From Methylomusa anaerophila (GTDB lineage Bacteria > Bacillota > Negativicutes > Sporomusales > Sporomusaceae), in contig NZ_AP018449.1 in the NCBI RefSeq assembly GCF_003966895.1, forward strand, positions 1,360,001-1,424,000: a stretch of DNA of 64,000 nt, given 5' to 3'. The translations under genes and the position numbers were made by a program. The first letter of the stretch is position 1. Each line of letters starts with the position of its first letter. The notes beneath the pieces are model-generated. The model made no database searches, was not told the DNA's origin, and saw only the letters and a program-made list of their open reading frames with translations. This document shows, piece after piece, positions 11,486 to 20,624 of the stretch.

Positions 11486-11806
11486 ATGAATCGTTGGGAA
11501 GACAACGGATTTCTTAGTAACTTCGCCGGAGCCGTAAATGTGCTGACGGAACACCGCATTGTATTTCAAGGGCGAATTAGGAGGACCCGCGATGATGAAC
11601 GAAAAAATTGTTCTCAGCCGGAATTTATTGTACTGGAACTCAGATGCGACGCTATGTTCTTAACGGATAGCGGCACTTTAGTAGCCATAACTCCTTCGCT
11701 TTATCAAGCTACCGACGTCGTCAGAATTAATGTGAATGAAATTGTATCCATCGGTCCTAACGGTATCTGCGCTGATGAAACCAATACCGCTACAACTGGC
11801 AATTAA
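11486..11806 (+). CDS. Hypothetical small protein
   Basis: I do not recognise the family. It has 106 residues, no signal peptide and no membrane segment. The middle is a run of short beta-like hydrophobic stretches (HRIVFQGRIRR, FIVLELRCDAMFLT, VVRINVNEIVSIG), suggesting a small beta-barrel. A frame extension upstream to 11459 exists, but AGGAGG stands right before ATG 11486. It ends near a strong hairpin shared with spoVR and lies in a cluster with SpoVR, YhbH and PrkA, so a spore-related role is possible but unproven. Confidence 0.7.
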   Translation: MNRWEDNGFLSNFAGAVNVLTEHRIVFQGRIRRTRDDERKNCSQPEFIVLELRCDAMFLTDSGTLVAITPSLYQATDVVRINVNEIVSIGPNGICADETNTATTGN

Positions 11807-11834
11807 GTACTTTACCGTATGTTATCACCATGTA

Positions 11835-11871
11835 AAGGAGAAGGTTAGGCCTGCAGCCTAACCCTCTCCTT
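11835..11871. terminator. Hairpin between small protein gene and spoVR
   Basis: A 16-base arm beginning AAGGAG and ending GGTTAGGC pairs with GCCTAACC followed by CTCTCCTT. It lies between two convergent genes and has no strong U-tract, so it is a probable but not classical bidirectional terminator. Confidence 0.5.
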
Positions 11872-11874
11872 CCC

Positions 11875-13182
11875 TTACATATCCCAGACACAAACCAGTT
11901 TATCCATTCCACAGCGTATGACCTTATTCCGGTTGTTTAGCTTCGTTTGTATTTCGGCGCAATCACCCCACAGGTCAACAACATATTTTATTGTTTCTTT
12001 GGCGTACGTCATCTCCAGTTCCCGTCCGTCATAGACGTGTTCCAAAACAAGTTTCCCGTTTTCCACTGTAAGGGGATTAACCAGCGGCACCGTACCCAGT
12101 CCCACCGAATTGGCCAACTCGTCGCGGATATACTTCCATCCGGCTTCATCGGCGACTTCGGAAACTACAATATCCACGCCGCGGATCCGGTAGCTGAAGA
12201 GGCGAAGCTCTTCACATAACTCCTGATTTAGGTATCTTCGCAAAAAAGCCTGGTCCCTGTCTTCCTCCCGGATTGCCAAAATTTTTTCTAAGCCATATGT
12301 TTTATCCAGATATTCAAACATTTTGAAACCGATAAAATAGGGATTAATCCGTCCTTCATGGGGACGAACCACCATATTGTGCCGCTGCAGGAATTCAAAA
12401 TGCAGTCCCTGGGGCAAACCAAGCTGATTTAAAAGCTTATAGTGCCAGTAACTGGCCCAACCTTCATTCATGATTTTTGTTTCTACCTGGGGCAGAAAAT
12501 AATAAGTCTCTTCCCGGACAATATTGACCAGGTCCTTTTCCCAGTCACTCAGCTTACCCCGCTCGATGATAAACCCTAAAAGGTCATTCTGCAGACGTTC
12601 GGGGACTGGGCCGCCCTCGCTTTTTTCCTTTGCCAGCTGTTTCCGGTCAGGAGGTTTTCCTTTTCCCAGTCGTCGGACCTGAAACCTGAGAGCGTGGGCG
12701 GCGTCTAAAATTCTCTCAACCTCTTTCGGTCCAATACCTGGATTGGCAACATATCCCCGCACCCGGTCGGCATGAGTCTTAAACATCTCTACCGTCAGTT
12801 CGGGACGGGTATTGTTTTTAAACAGCCGGTTGTTCTTAAAAAAATCGTTATGTCCGTAAACGTGAGCCATTGTTAAAATTTGCAGCAGCAAGCTGTTGTC
12901 TTTCATCAGATAAGCGATACAAGGATCGGAATTAATGACAAGTTCATAAGGAAGACCGGTTAAGTTATAAGAGTAAAACGTCTTCTGACGTTCATACGCT
13001 TTGCCGTAACTCCAGTGAGGGTAGTGGGAAGGCATGCCGACATAAGCTTCATAACACAGCATATCTTCATAATCGCAAATTTCAAACTGTTGCTCATAAC
13101 AATCAAGTCCCGCCTGCCGTACCAGATCCTCAATCTTCTCATTCCACCAAGTAAGTTCCTTGAGAGCATAAGATGCTGTCAT
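11875..13182 (-). CDS. spoVR: SpoVR family protein
   Basis: A 435-residue SpoVR protein; the Bacillus member is needed for normal spore cortex formation, the E. coli one is YcgB. The N-terminal part carries the YEAYVGMPSHYPHWSYGKAYER stretch (residues about 45-66), and MAHVYGHNDFF and ETKIMNEGWASYWHYK follow. The latter two contain conserved His/Glu residues that look metal-binding, though biochemical function is unknown. The start overlaps the yhbH stop by four bases. It is third in an operon prkA-yhbH-spoVR, the same trio as yeaG-yeaH-ycgB in proteobacteria, so it probably acts downstream of the PrkA kinase. Confidence 0.95.
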   Translation of the reverse strand: MTASYALKELTWWNEKIEDLVRQAGLDCYEQQFEICDYEDMLCYEAYVGMPSHYPHWSYGKAYERQKTFYSYNLTGLPYELVINSDPCIAYLMKDNSLLLQILTMAHVYGHNDFFKNNRLFKNNTRPELTVEMFKTHADRVRGYVANPGIGPKEVERILDAAHALRFQVRRLGKGKPPDRKQLAKEKSEGGPVPERLQNDLLGFIIERGKLSDWEKDLVNIVREETYYFLPQVETKIMNEGWASYWHYKLLNQLGLPQGLHFEFLQRHNMVVRPHEGRINPYFIGFKMFEYLDKTYGLEKILAIREEDRDQAFLRRYLNQELCEELRLFSYRIRGVDIVVSEVADEAGWKYIRDELANSVGLGTVPLVNPLTVENGKLVLEHVYDGRELEMTYAKETIKYVVDLWGDCAEIQTKLNNRNKVIRCGMDKLVCVWDM

Positions 13183-14414
13183 GAATCCCCACCGTCCTCA
13201 AAAGCCAGGTCCGACTCTTTTTCCAAAACATGGCGGAAGGCTGGCCAAACATCCTCCTTTTTACCCATGTTAACCATGATAAATTTGTCGCTTTTGATTT
13301 GCTGTTCAAATTCACGGCGAATGGTGACACCATAACCATAATTAGCCAAAATCTCCACATAGCCTACCAGGTTGCACATATTGACCAGATCCTTGGCCAG
13401 CTCAATTGCTTTCGGGTTATCTTCCGTCCAATTATCGCCGTCTGTGCAATGAAAGACATAAATATTCCAAACCGACGGGTTATAGCGCTGCTCAATAATG
13501 TCTATCGCTTTGGCATAGCCGCTGGAGATCATGGTCCCGCCTGACTCGCCATGATGAAAAAATTCCCGTTCATTCACTTCTCTGGCAACTATAGTGTGAG
13601 CAATAAACGCGACTTCCACTTTCTCATACTTCCAGCGCAAAAACTGATAGAGCAGAAAGTAAAAAGTACGGGCGAGATATTTTTTGCTTTGGTCCATAGA
13701 ACCGGATATATCCATAATACAAATAACAGCGGCATTAGAATAAGGACGGACTTCCGGTTTAACCCGGTGGTATCGCAGATCGTCTTCACGAAAAGGCACC
13801 CGTTCCCTTACTTTGCGGCTTGCACTGTTTTGTTCGCTGTACATATGGTTATCCGGGCTTTCCTCTTCCGTACAAACTCCTTCTCTAATCAGGCCCTGCT
13901 GTCGCTTAAGTTTTTCAATGATAGTACGCTTTTTGGCCAGACGGGGCGGAATTCCTTTGCGCTGGTAACCTGATTTTTTCAGCTTGCGCTCGGTTTCCAG
14001 TAAAGAAAATCTTTTTTGTTCTAGATCCGGCAGCTTCAAATCTTCAAAGATATACTGAATAATTTCATCCATTGTGATTTCAGTCTCATAAATTTCTTCC
14101 CCTTCTTCATTACCTGCCTGACCAAGTCCTTTTTCCTGCTGGCCAACCGTTCTGCCTACCACTTGTCCCCGCTGCTCCTGCCCGGCACCGGTGGCAGCAC
14201 CGCCATTATTTTTGCCGTAAATAAACTGATATTCCTTTATTCCCCGAATCGGGATTTTAATTTTCTTGCTTCCGCTCTGCCCAATGATACTCTCGTCGGC
14301 AATGATATCCCCCAGGTTTTTGCGGATGGCTTCTTCCACCAATACCCTGTGCCGTTTGCGGTCGTACTGAGACCGGTCTGACTGGCCGGTGCGTCCTTCC
14401 TTAAAGATGGCCAT
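13179..14414 (-). CDS. yhbH: YhbH/YeaH family protein (DUF444, VWA domain)
   Basis: A 411-residue DUF444 protein. The C-terminal half has a von Willebrand A fold with the MIDAS motif DISGSMDQS near residues 230-238 and a conserved HCTDGDN segment. The N-terminal part is basic and low in complexity around residues 70-105. It works with PrkA and SpoVR in stress or sporulation signalling; the molecular function is unknown. It is 20 bases downstream of prkA and overlaps spoVR. The Bacillus homologue is a sporulation protein under sigma-E. Confidence 0.93.
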   Translation of the reverse strand: MAIFKEGRTGQSDRSQYDRKRHRVLVEEAIRKNLGDIIADESIIGQSGSKKIKIPIRGIKEYQFIYGKNNGGAATGAGQEQRGQVVGRTVGQQEKGLGQAGNEEGEEIYETEITMDEIIQYIFEDLKLPDLEQKRFSLLETERKLKKSGYQRKGIPPRLAKKRTIIEKLKRQQGLIREGVCTEEESPDNHMYSEQNSASRKVRERVPFREDDLRYHRVKPEVRPYSNAAVICIMDISGSMDQSKKYLARTFYFLLYQFLRWKYEKVEVAFIAHTIVAREVNEREFFHHGESGGTMISSGYAKAIDIIEQRYNPSVWNIYVFHCTDGDNWTEDNPKAIELAKDLVNMCNLVGYVEILANYGYGVTIRREFEQQIKSDKFIMVNMGKKEDVWPAFRHVLEKESDLAFEDGGDS

Positions 14415-14433
14415 ATATTACCTCCTGCGCCGC

Positions 14434-16362
14434 TCAGTCCTTCCATAGGTTATTGGCAGCATATTTTAACACCACATTGCAGCAATTGTCACAGTAGCCA
14501 TTATCTTTCATTGCTTCCACCATGGCGTTGTATTTGGTGTCTTGCTCCTGGTCCCGCACCTTGGCTTTGGTGATAATACGGGATAATTCCTTTACCGAAG
14601 CGGTCAGCTTCTTCTCTATGGCTTCCTTTAAAGGCTCATAGCTGGAATATTCAATTTTGCCGCCGTTGCGCATGACGGAAAACATATAAGACGTCACATC
14701 CTGGCGGAAGCCATGGGCAGCAGTGCCGGTAATACCGATTTGTTCCTCAATTGACTGAAGAAAGCGGACATCCGGCTCCAATTCTTCGCCGGTATTGGGG
14801 TCTTTTATTTTGGTAAAATTAACGAAAGCCTCCGCATGATCCAGATAATTGTTAAACAAGCTTTCCGCCTGCTCCCGATAGCCGTGGATGAAGGCTTTGG
14901 TGACCTCTTTTTCCAGAATCTTGTTATATTCTTTTTTTATAGTATCCTGTAAAAACCCAAGGTAACGCTTCTTATCATCTTCACTGACGGTAAGTTCCTT
15001 AGTTGACTTAACCATGGTATCAATTACCGCGACGGGGTTAATGCAATTGTTTTCTGATTCAGATAGCGCGGTATCCAACGCTTTCATGATAAAACGCGTG
15101 GAAATACCAGTCATCCCTTCCCGGGGCGCCTCATCCCTGAGTTCGAAAATATCGATTTTCTTGGTGGATCCCTTTTCCACAATTTCTTCGCCATTATAGA
15201 TCTTTAGTTTGGTTAGAGGGTCAACTTTAGAGGAAGGAGCCAACCGGGTCAGGATGGCAAACATGGAAGCCACCTCAATGGTATGCGGGGCAATATGAGC
15301 GTTAAAGCTGGAGCCCTTTAATATTTTCCGGTATATTTTTACCTCTTCCTCCAACTCAAGGCAATACGGCACCTCCACCTTCACAATCCGGTCCAGAATG
15401 GCCTCGTTGGTGTGATCGGATTTAAACTTGTTCCACTCCGCCTCGTTAGAGTGAGCCAGAATAATGCCGTCAAAATAGATCATGGCCCCTTTACCGGGTG
15501 ATGGAACGGATTTTTCCTGGGTTGCGGTTATCATGGTATGAAGGTATTCCACATCATTTTTAAATACTTCGATAAACTCTACAAGTCCCCGGTTGCCTAC
15601 GTTAAACGCACCGTTTAACGACAAAACACGCGGATCATCTTCCGGATAAAGATCCAATTTTGATATATCGACCGAACCACATAGTACCGACGTATCCTGA
15701 TTATTGGGATCAACCGGCGGTACAACCCCAATACCTTTACGGGAGCGAATGGAAAATTCGGAAGTGGTAACAGGGAAACTTTCAAATTCACCGTTATAAT
15801 CATTTTTCAAACGATAGCGGCAAATGGGGCATAATTCTCCTTCAATTTTTACACCCAGCATTTCTTCAAATTGGGGCCTTAAATGTTTGGGTAAGAGGTG
15901 AAGAGGTTCCTCCCGCATCGGGCAATCTTGAAGCACATAAATAGGCGGACTCATCTCCAGAGATCTTTTCAACGCCTCCATTATGGAAGATTTTCCTGCC
16001 CCCACAGGTCCTACCAAATACAATACCTGGCGTGATTCTTCTCCTCGCATTGCGGCGGAGTGAAAGTAGCGCATAATTTTCATAATGCTTTTGTCAATGC
16101 CAAAAAATTGCTTCTTAAAAAATTCATAACGCTTAATGGTATCATTGCCGTAAATGCGTTTAAGCCGGCTGTTTTCTTCCGTCTTAATTGTTTCAATGCC
16201 AGGGTCGGTTAACAATTGATGCATTCGCTGATGTGACAGCACAGCTAATCTTGGGTTCTCTCTGACGATAGCCAGATAATCCAGGAATGTTCCCTCAAAC
16301 TTGTAATGCTTGCGCTCTTCGCGATCACTCTTGATCATTGCTTCAAAATCAAATTTTAACAA
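14434..16362 (-). CDS. prkA: PrkA family serine protein kinase / AAA ATPase
   Basis: A 642-residue PrkA. The N-terminal AAA-type domain has Walker A GPVGAGKS at 118-125, and the C-terminal PrkA kinase-like domain follows. CPIC near residue 177 may form part of a metal site. Recent work on the family suggests ATP-dependent protease-like activity as well as kinase activity, so the mechanism is open. Translation begins at TTG (complement of 16360-16362) after AAAGGAGGGTG. It heads the prkA-yhbH-spoVR operon, which supports a sporulation or starvation role. I could not read a confident sporulation-sigma promoter upstream. Confidence 0.95.
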   Translation of the reverse strand: MLKFDFEAMIKSDREERKHYKFEGTFLDYLAIVRENPRLAVLSHQRMHQLLTDPGIETIKTEENSRLKRIYGNDTIKRYEFFKKQFFGIDKSIMKIMRYFHSAAMRGEESRQVLYLVGPVGAGKSSIMEALKRSLEMSPPIYVLQDCPMREEPLHLLPKHLRPQFEEMLGVKIEGELCPICRYRLKNDYNGEFESFPVTTSEFSIRSRKGIGVVPPVDPNNQDTSVLCGSVDISKLDLYPEDDPRVLSLNGAFNVGNRGLVEFIEVFKNDVEYLHTMITATQEKSVPSPGKGAMIYFDGIILAHSNEAEWNKFKSDHTNEAILDRIVKVEVPYCLELEEEVKIYRKILKGSSFNAHIAPHTIEVASMFAILTRLAPSSKVDPLTKLKIYNGEEIVEKGSTKKIDIFELRDEAPREGMTGISTRFIMKALDTALSESENNCINPVAVIDTMVKSTKELTVSEDDKKRYLGFLQDTIKKEYNKILEKEVTKAFIHGYREQAESLFNNYLDHAEAFVNFTKIKDPNTGEELEPDVRFLQSIEEQIGITGTAAHGFRQDVTSYMFSVMRNGGKIEYSSYEPLKEAIEKKLTASVKELSRIITKAKVRDQEQDTKYNAMVEAMKDNGYCDNCCNVVLKYAANNLWKD

Positions 16363-16765
16363 AATTACACCCTCCTTTTACGTGGGATTGGTGGCCGCTC
16401 TATCGCGGTAGCAATATAATGCTGATAAGGCATACTCATTTACCTTGTTATCTGAATGAAAATATTAATCCTTTTTTATTAATTTATTAGCCAATCTTTA
16501 AAAATGGGCGTGTACCACAAAAAAAAATACAGCAAGGCTTATAAATCCTCGCCGCATGACAATTCACAATATTTATTTTAAGTGCTTAGCTTCTTTAACC
16601 TGACTGGCGCCCGCAACAGAACTGGCACTGGCTTCATGGACAAATGATCTGTTTGAATAGCCAGTTTATTCCCTGATTCTTAGCCTCTAAACTTGCATTT
16701 TCCCGGATAACTACCGGATAACTATCTGAATACAACGATCATAACATGATACCGGGGGGATAATT
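16363..16765. other. Intergenic region between prkA and L,D-transpeptidase
   Basis: About 400 bases between divergent genes. It holds the prkA ribosome binding site, a short GC-rich inverted repeat (GGCCGCTC...CGCGG near 16393-16408) and AT-rich DNA. Coding-like fragments on the minus strand at about 16573-16700 are discussed as a possible decayed small gene. No intact ORF, RNA gene or clear promoter was found. Confidence 0.6.
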
Positions 16766-17101
16766 GTGGCCTATTCGATTAAGATTGTTTTATCGCAGCG
16801 ACAGCTTTTTTTATATAGCAATGGCAAAATTGTCCGCTCTTATCCGGTGGGGGTGGGTAAGGCGGGGTCCGGCACTCCTGCCGGAAGATTTGCAATTGCG
16901 ACCAAAAAACCTCATCCGGGCGGACCTTTCGGAGTTATGTGGCTGGGTCTTAGCGTGCCTCATTACGGTATTCACGGCACCAACAACCCATCATCCATTG
17001 GCGGTATGGTATCTAAGGGCTGTGTGCGCATGTACAACCCGCATGTGCTGGAATTGGCCCGGCTGGTGCCTATTGGGACACCGGTGGTCATTGTACCGTA
17101 A
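16766..17101 (+). CDS. L,D-transpeptidase (YkuD domain)
   Basis: A short 111-residue enzyme that is almost entirely the YkuD catalytic domain. The signature runs from HGTNNPSS near residue 73 to SKGCVRMYN, with the nucleophilic Cys in GCVR. It would form 3-3 peptidoglycan cross-links or act in the spore cortex or cell wall. No signal peptide or LysM is visible, unlike most exported members, so export is uncertain. Translation starts at GTG (16766) after GGGGGGA. It is monocistronic. Confidence 0.9.
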   Translation: MAYSIKIVLSQRQLFLYSNGKIVRSYPVGVGKAGSGTPAGRFAIATKKPHPGGPFGVMWLGLSVPHYGIHGTNNPSSIGGMVSKGCVRMYNPHVLELARLVPIGTPVVIVP

Positions 17102-17158
17102 AGGCGTCCTGATATAAGAAAAATGTTAACGCATCTTTTTGACGACCGGCAAGGCAAG

Positions 17159-17211
17159 GGACAGCCTTATTATACTAGCGGAGGTTAAGCGAAGCGTTAA
17201 TAAGGCTGTCC
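17159..17211. repeat. Palindromic hairpin between transpeptidase and LysR genes
   Basis: A perfect 14-bp inverted repeat GGACAGCCTTATTA/TAATAAGGCTGTCC around a 25-base loop, with looser pairing extending outward. It could act as a terminator for the two convergent genes, although no U-tract follows. Confidence 0.55.
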
Positions 17212-17285
17212 TGCGCCGTCCTAAACAGATACTTTCTTAATATAATCCCGCGTCAATGGTAGGCGGCTTATTTCCCGGCAATATT

Positions 17286-18200
17286 TCAAAAGCCAGATCG
17301 CAGCAGCCTTGGCTTGTTACCTAAAGTACAGCAAGCTAAGTCAATAAATGCTTTTAAAGCCGGGGACAGCCATTTATCCTTATGATAGACAAGCTGAACC
17401 TTCACGTCAAAAGAAGGTCCTGCCCAAGGCAAAGCAGTAAGCAAGCCCTGAGCTAATTCGTTGTCCACTGCAGTTTTCGATAAAACAGCCAGCCCTTGAT
17501 TATCCATGGTAAACCGTTTTTGCACTTCGACACTGCTGATTTCCAATGTTGTACACGGCTGGACTTTAGCATTGCTCATTGCCTTCTCAAACCGGGCCCG
17601 GTAGCGACACCCTGATTCAGTAAGGATCAAAGACTGCCCGTTTAAGTCTTGAAATGTAATCCTCTTTTTTTGCACCAGGGGATGCTGCGGCGAGGCCAAA
17701 ATTAAAACCGGCTCATCATATAGGACATGCACTACTAAATCACTGTCTTCAAGTATTTCATCGTAAAAGAAAGCCAAATCTACATTATTATTTCGCACAG
17801 ATTTAAGAAAATCGCAGCATATTCCAAAACTTAACTTAATTTCGACTTCCGGGTAACGCCAACGGTAATCCTTAATCAACTCCGGCAGCCGGTTCAAACA
17901 AAAAGACTCCGGTGTTCCAATTCTTAAAGTACCCTGGGGGTGGGAGGAAGTAGTCAGGACGTCTTTGGCCGCATCGGCCAATTTTACGATTTGTTCGGCA
18001 TATAGAAGCAAGCTTTCACCGTCTTTTGTCAACTGCACCTGCCGGCCTATCCGTTCAAACAACAGGGTTCCAAGTTCTTCCTCCAAAGATTGTATCTGAC
18101 TGGTAACGGTAGATTGGGCGTAATTTAAAACATCGGACGCCTTGGTAAAACTGCGTAGGCGGACAATCATAACAAATGTTTTTAATTGACGAAGCTCCAT
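17286..18200 (-). CDS. LysR family transcriptional regulator
   Basis: A 304-residue LysR-type regulator: N-terminal winged HTH (MELRQLKTFVMIVRLRSFTK; recognition region YAQSTVTSQIQSLEEELGT) and a C-terminal periplasmic-binding-like effector domain. The printed frame reaches 13 residues further, but AGGAG lies ten bases before ATG at 18198-18200, matching the standard family start. It is divergent from the permease gene with about 140 bases between them, so it probably regulates that transporter in response to an amino acid. Confidence 0.92.
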   Translation of the reverse strand: MELRQLKTFVMIVRLRSFTKASDVLNYAQSTVTSQIQSLEEELGTLLFERIGRQVQLTKDGESLLLYAEQIVKLADAAKDVLTTSSHPQGTLRIGTPESFCLNRLPELIKDYRWRYPEVEIKLSFGICCDFLKSVRNNNVDLAFFYDEILEDSDLVVHVLYDEPVLILASPQHPLVQKKRITFQDLNGQSLILTESGCRYRARFEKAMSNAKVQPCTTLEISSVEVQKRFTMDNQGLAVLSKTAVDNELAQGLLTALPWAGPSFDVKVQLVYHKDKWLSPALKAFIDLACCTLGNKPRLLRSGF

Positions 18201-18340
18201 CCATGTTATTCTCCTATCATAAATCCTATTTAAATCCATTCAAATCAAAAAGATCGAATTACTGCATCAAAGCCCTCGATTTTACTATTTCCTGGCTGTA
18301 TGATAAGGTGAGTTTGTAATCAGTTTTCAGGAGGGATTTG

Positions 18341-19603
18341 ATGGATCAAGGCACAAGTATTATTCTAAAAAAAAATATTACCTGGATGCATGGTGTGGCA
18401 TTGACGATTGGCGCTGTCCTGGGTTCCGGAGTGTTGGTTTTACCCGTCCTGGCAGCAAAAATCGCCGGACCGGCTTCCATTGTCAGCTGGGTCATAATGG
18501 GCCTATTAACTATACCGCTGGTTCTTGCCTTTAGCGAACTTGGCAGCCATTGGCCGGAAGCCGGCGGTATAGCCGCTTATGCTAACCACGCTTTCGGCAG
18601 AACAGCCAGTGTAGTTACCGGCTGGCTGTATTTAGGAACAGTTCCTATCGGTGCGCCGATAGCTGCCCTTATCGGGGCAAGCTATATCGGGTCCTACTTT
18701 TCGTCCACACCGTTAGAAATTACTTTAATCGCCGGTATGATGCTGGCCATGGCTTTAATGTTTAATTACCGGGGCATTCACTTGTCCAGCAGAGTGCAGA
18801 TGGTCATTGTCGCTCTCATTGGCATAATATTGATAATTGTCATTCTATCTGCTCTGCCGGATGTTGATAAACAATTCTTCACACCCTTTACGCCCAATGG
18901 CTGGGGTCCGGTAGGGGTTGCCATGACCGTACTGTTTTGGGCTTTTGTCGGCTGGGAAATGATTGGCCATCTGGCTGAGGAATTTGAAAACCCAGCCAGA
19001 GACTTTGCTTTATGTATGGGAATTTCCCTGTTTGTCATTAATATACTCTATGTTATGCTGTCCTTTGTCGTTGTCGGCACAGGAGCGTATTTAGGCCAGG
19101 ACAATGTAGCGGCGTTAGCGGCAATTGCCTATAAAAGCGCCGGGCCATCAACCGGGGCAATTATCGCTGTCCTCGGCTTTATTGCCTGCTACGGTAGTAT
19201 TCATACCTATGTGGCAGGATTTTCCCGACTGGTTTACGCCCAAGCCCGGCAAGGCTACTTCCCCTCTTATTTCTCTACGCTTCATTCTGCTTACCAGACA
19301 CCTCATAGGGTATTATTAGCTTTGATCCCTATTTTTTCTTTCGGTCTGCTGAGTATTTTTTATTTTCAGCTGGATCTTGAAGTTATCATACAATTTCCTA
19401 GCGCTATATTTATTGCGTTATATATTATCGGTATGGGATCGGCAGCCAAGCTATTGCCCCCAGGAATTGGCCGCGGATCGGCAATTTTGTCGCTCATTGT
19501 TTGCATCATGATTTTCGGATTTACCGGCTGGTCAGGCTTGTATCCATTTCTATTAGCTGCATTTGGATGGTACGCCGCTAAAAGGAAAAAAGCAGGGTCC
19601 TAA
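18341..19603 (+). CDS. APC family amino acid permease (YjeH-like)
   Basis: A 420-residue permease with about 12 hydrophobic segments. The first carries IGAVLGSGVLVLPVLAA, typical of the amino acid-polyamine-organocation superfamily. The sequence feel is that of YjeH-type exporters of methionine and branched-chain amino acids, as opposed to uptake carriers, but direction cannot be read from sequence. ATG 18341 follows CAGGAGGGA; a TTG three bases earlier is less likely. The divergent LysR gene is its probable regulator. Confidence 0.88.
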   Translation: MDQGTSIILKKNITWMHGVALTIGAVLGSGVLVLPVLAAKIAGPASIVSWVIMGLLTIPLVLAFSELGSHWPEAGGIAAYANHAFGRTASVVTGWLYLGTVPIGAPIAALIGASYIGSYFSSTPLEITLIAGMMLAMALMFNYRGIHLSSRVQMVIVALIGIILIIVILSALPDVDKQFFTPFTPNGWGPVGVAMTVLFWAFVGWEMIGHLAEEFENPARDFALCMGISLFVINILYVMLSFVVVGTGAYLGQDNVAALAAIAYKSAGPSTGAIIAVLGFIACYGSIHTYVAGFSRLVYAQARQGYFPSYFSTLHSAYQTPHRVLLALIPIFSFGLLSIFYFQLDLEVIIQFPSAIFIALYIIGMGSAAKLLPPGIGRGSAILSLIVCIMIFGFTGWSGLYPFLLAAFGWYAAKRKKAGS

Positions 19604-19625
19604 TTCTGCTTTCTATCTTTAATAA

Positions 19626-19658
19626 ACAGCCGTTGCTATTGTGCATAGCAGCGGCTGT
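19626..19658. terminator. Terminator hairpin (permease / YuiA-like gene)
   Basis: A 14-bp stem ACAGCCGTTGCTAT/ATAGCAGCGGCTGT. On the minus strand it lies six bases after the small zinc-protein stop and is followed by TTTATT; it can also end the permease transcript. Confidence 0.7.
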
Positions 19659-19663
19659 AAAAG

Positions 19664-19831
19664 TTAATGTTCACTTAATCGGATACTGTTTCGCAGATAT
19701 TCCAGAATCTTTTTACCCTCTTCGGTGAGGACCGTACCTTTGCCTTCACAGGCAGCGCAGGTTTTACCGTCTATTTTACCTGCACCCTGACATCTCATAC
19801 ATTCTTTTTCCAGATTAATCCTTTTATCCAT
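19664..19831 (-). CDS. YuiA-like small zinc-finger protein
   Basis: A 55-residue protein. It has two CxxC knuckles with glycine spacing, CMRCQGAGK and CAACEGKGT, followed by a short charged helix (EEGKKILEYLRN). This CxxCxGxG pattern is the DnaJ-type zinc finger, as in the short YuiA family. Partners and role are unknown. Start ATG is at the complement of 19829-19831 with a modest GGCGG upstream, and a terminator hairpin follows closely on the same strand. Codon use is coding-like and the cysteines are all in frame, so I consider it real. Confidence 0.8.
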   Translation of the reverse strand: MDKRINLEKECMRCQGAGKIDGKTCAACEGKGTVLTEEGKKILEYLRNSIRLSEH

Positions 19832-19950
19832 AAGTTATCCGCCAACTTTCCACCATCTGATCCGCATATGTCCATATGAATAAACAGCCTGCATATATAT
19901 AATCGTATATTTTTATGAAAAACTTAAAAAAAGGAGATATGGGGTGTTCC

Positions 19951-20532
19951 CTATTTTTCATTATAGGTAATGACTGGAGCAAACTTTGCCCCGTAGCGGT
20001 CTATAATCAAATAATACTCCGCATCCTCATCCCCGTTACTAGACACTTCATAAGGTACACTGGCATCAAACAACATACAGTCTCCTTCCTCCAAATCATA
20101 ACGATCTGAATCTATTAGCATATTCAACTTTCCTTTTAGAACCACAATATATTTTCTAACACCTTCTCCTTGTGGGAGTATTGTTCCGGTACCGTTCCCC
20201 ACAGGCATTATAGAAAAAAGTATTTCTATCGCATCAGAGTCACCGGCAGGTGAAACTACAAGGCTTTCAACATTGGATAAAGGATCAAAAAGCACTTTCC
20301 GCTGGTCTTTTTTAACAATGGACACACAGCTATGGAAACCATCATCTATGAGATAAGCCAGCGGCAACCGCAAACCTTTGGCAATCTGAGCAGCTACTCT
20401 GATAGTAGGTGTTTTCTCTTCCCGTTCAATTTTGGAAAGCATGGATACACTCACACCGGAAAGACTTGCCAATTCCTGCAATGATATATTTTTTTTCATT
20501 CTAGCAATTTTTACATTTTTTCCGAATGCCAT
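19951..20532 (-). CDS. XRE family regulator with C-terminal cupin domain
   Basis: A 193-residue regulator. The N-terminal XRE HTH (residues about 5-60) contains SLQELASLSGVSVSMLSKIE, and the C-terminal cupin (about 115-185) has GEGVRKYIVVLKGKL and YDLEEGDCMLFDAS. Such proteins bind DNA as dimers and sense a small ligand through the cupin. The frame extends 21 residues further upstream, but CAGGGGGTTGCGGT sets ATG at the complement of 20530-20532. Its upstream DNA carries an ACTATAGT dyad also found ahead of the histidine kinase gene, so autoregulation and co-regulation are likely. Confidence 0.88.
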   Translation of the reverse strand: MAFGKNVKIARMKKNISLQELASLSGVSVSMLSKIEREEKTPTIRVAAQIAKGLRLPLAYLIDDGFHSCVSIVKKDQRKVLFDPLSNVESLVVSPAGDSDAIEILFSIMPVGNGTGTILPQGEGVRKYIVVLKGKLNMLIDSDRYDLEEGDCMLFDASVPYEVSSNGDEDAEYYLIIDRYGAKFAPVITYNEK

Positions 20533-20593
20533 ACCGCAACCCCCTGATAATGGTCGGCCCTGACAATATTTGACTGCCGCTATTGTGATATAC

Positions 20594-20624
20594 ACTATAG
20601 TATAAAAACTATTATTATAGTATA
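20594..20624. promoter_or_regulatory. Candidate operator upstream of XRE gene
   Basis: The perfect dyad ACTATAGT (20594-20601) and a second TATAGTATA (20616-20624), in phase 20 bases apart (about two helical turns). The same arrangement occurs at 22217-22245 before the kinase gene. The first copy overlaps a possible minus-strand -10 (TATACT). It is the likely binding site of the XRE regulator. Confidence 0.45.
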
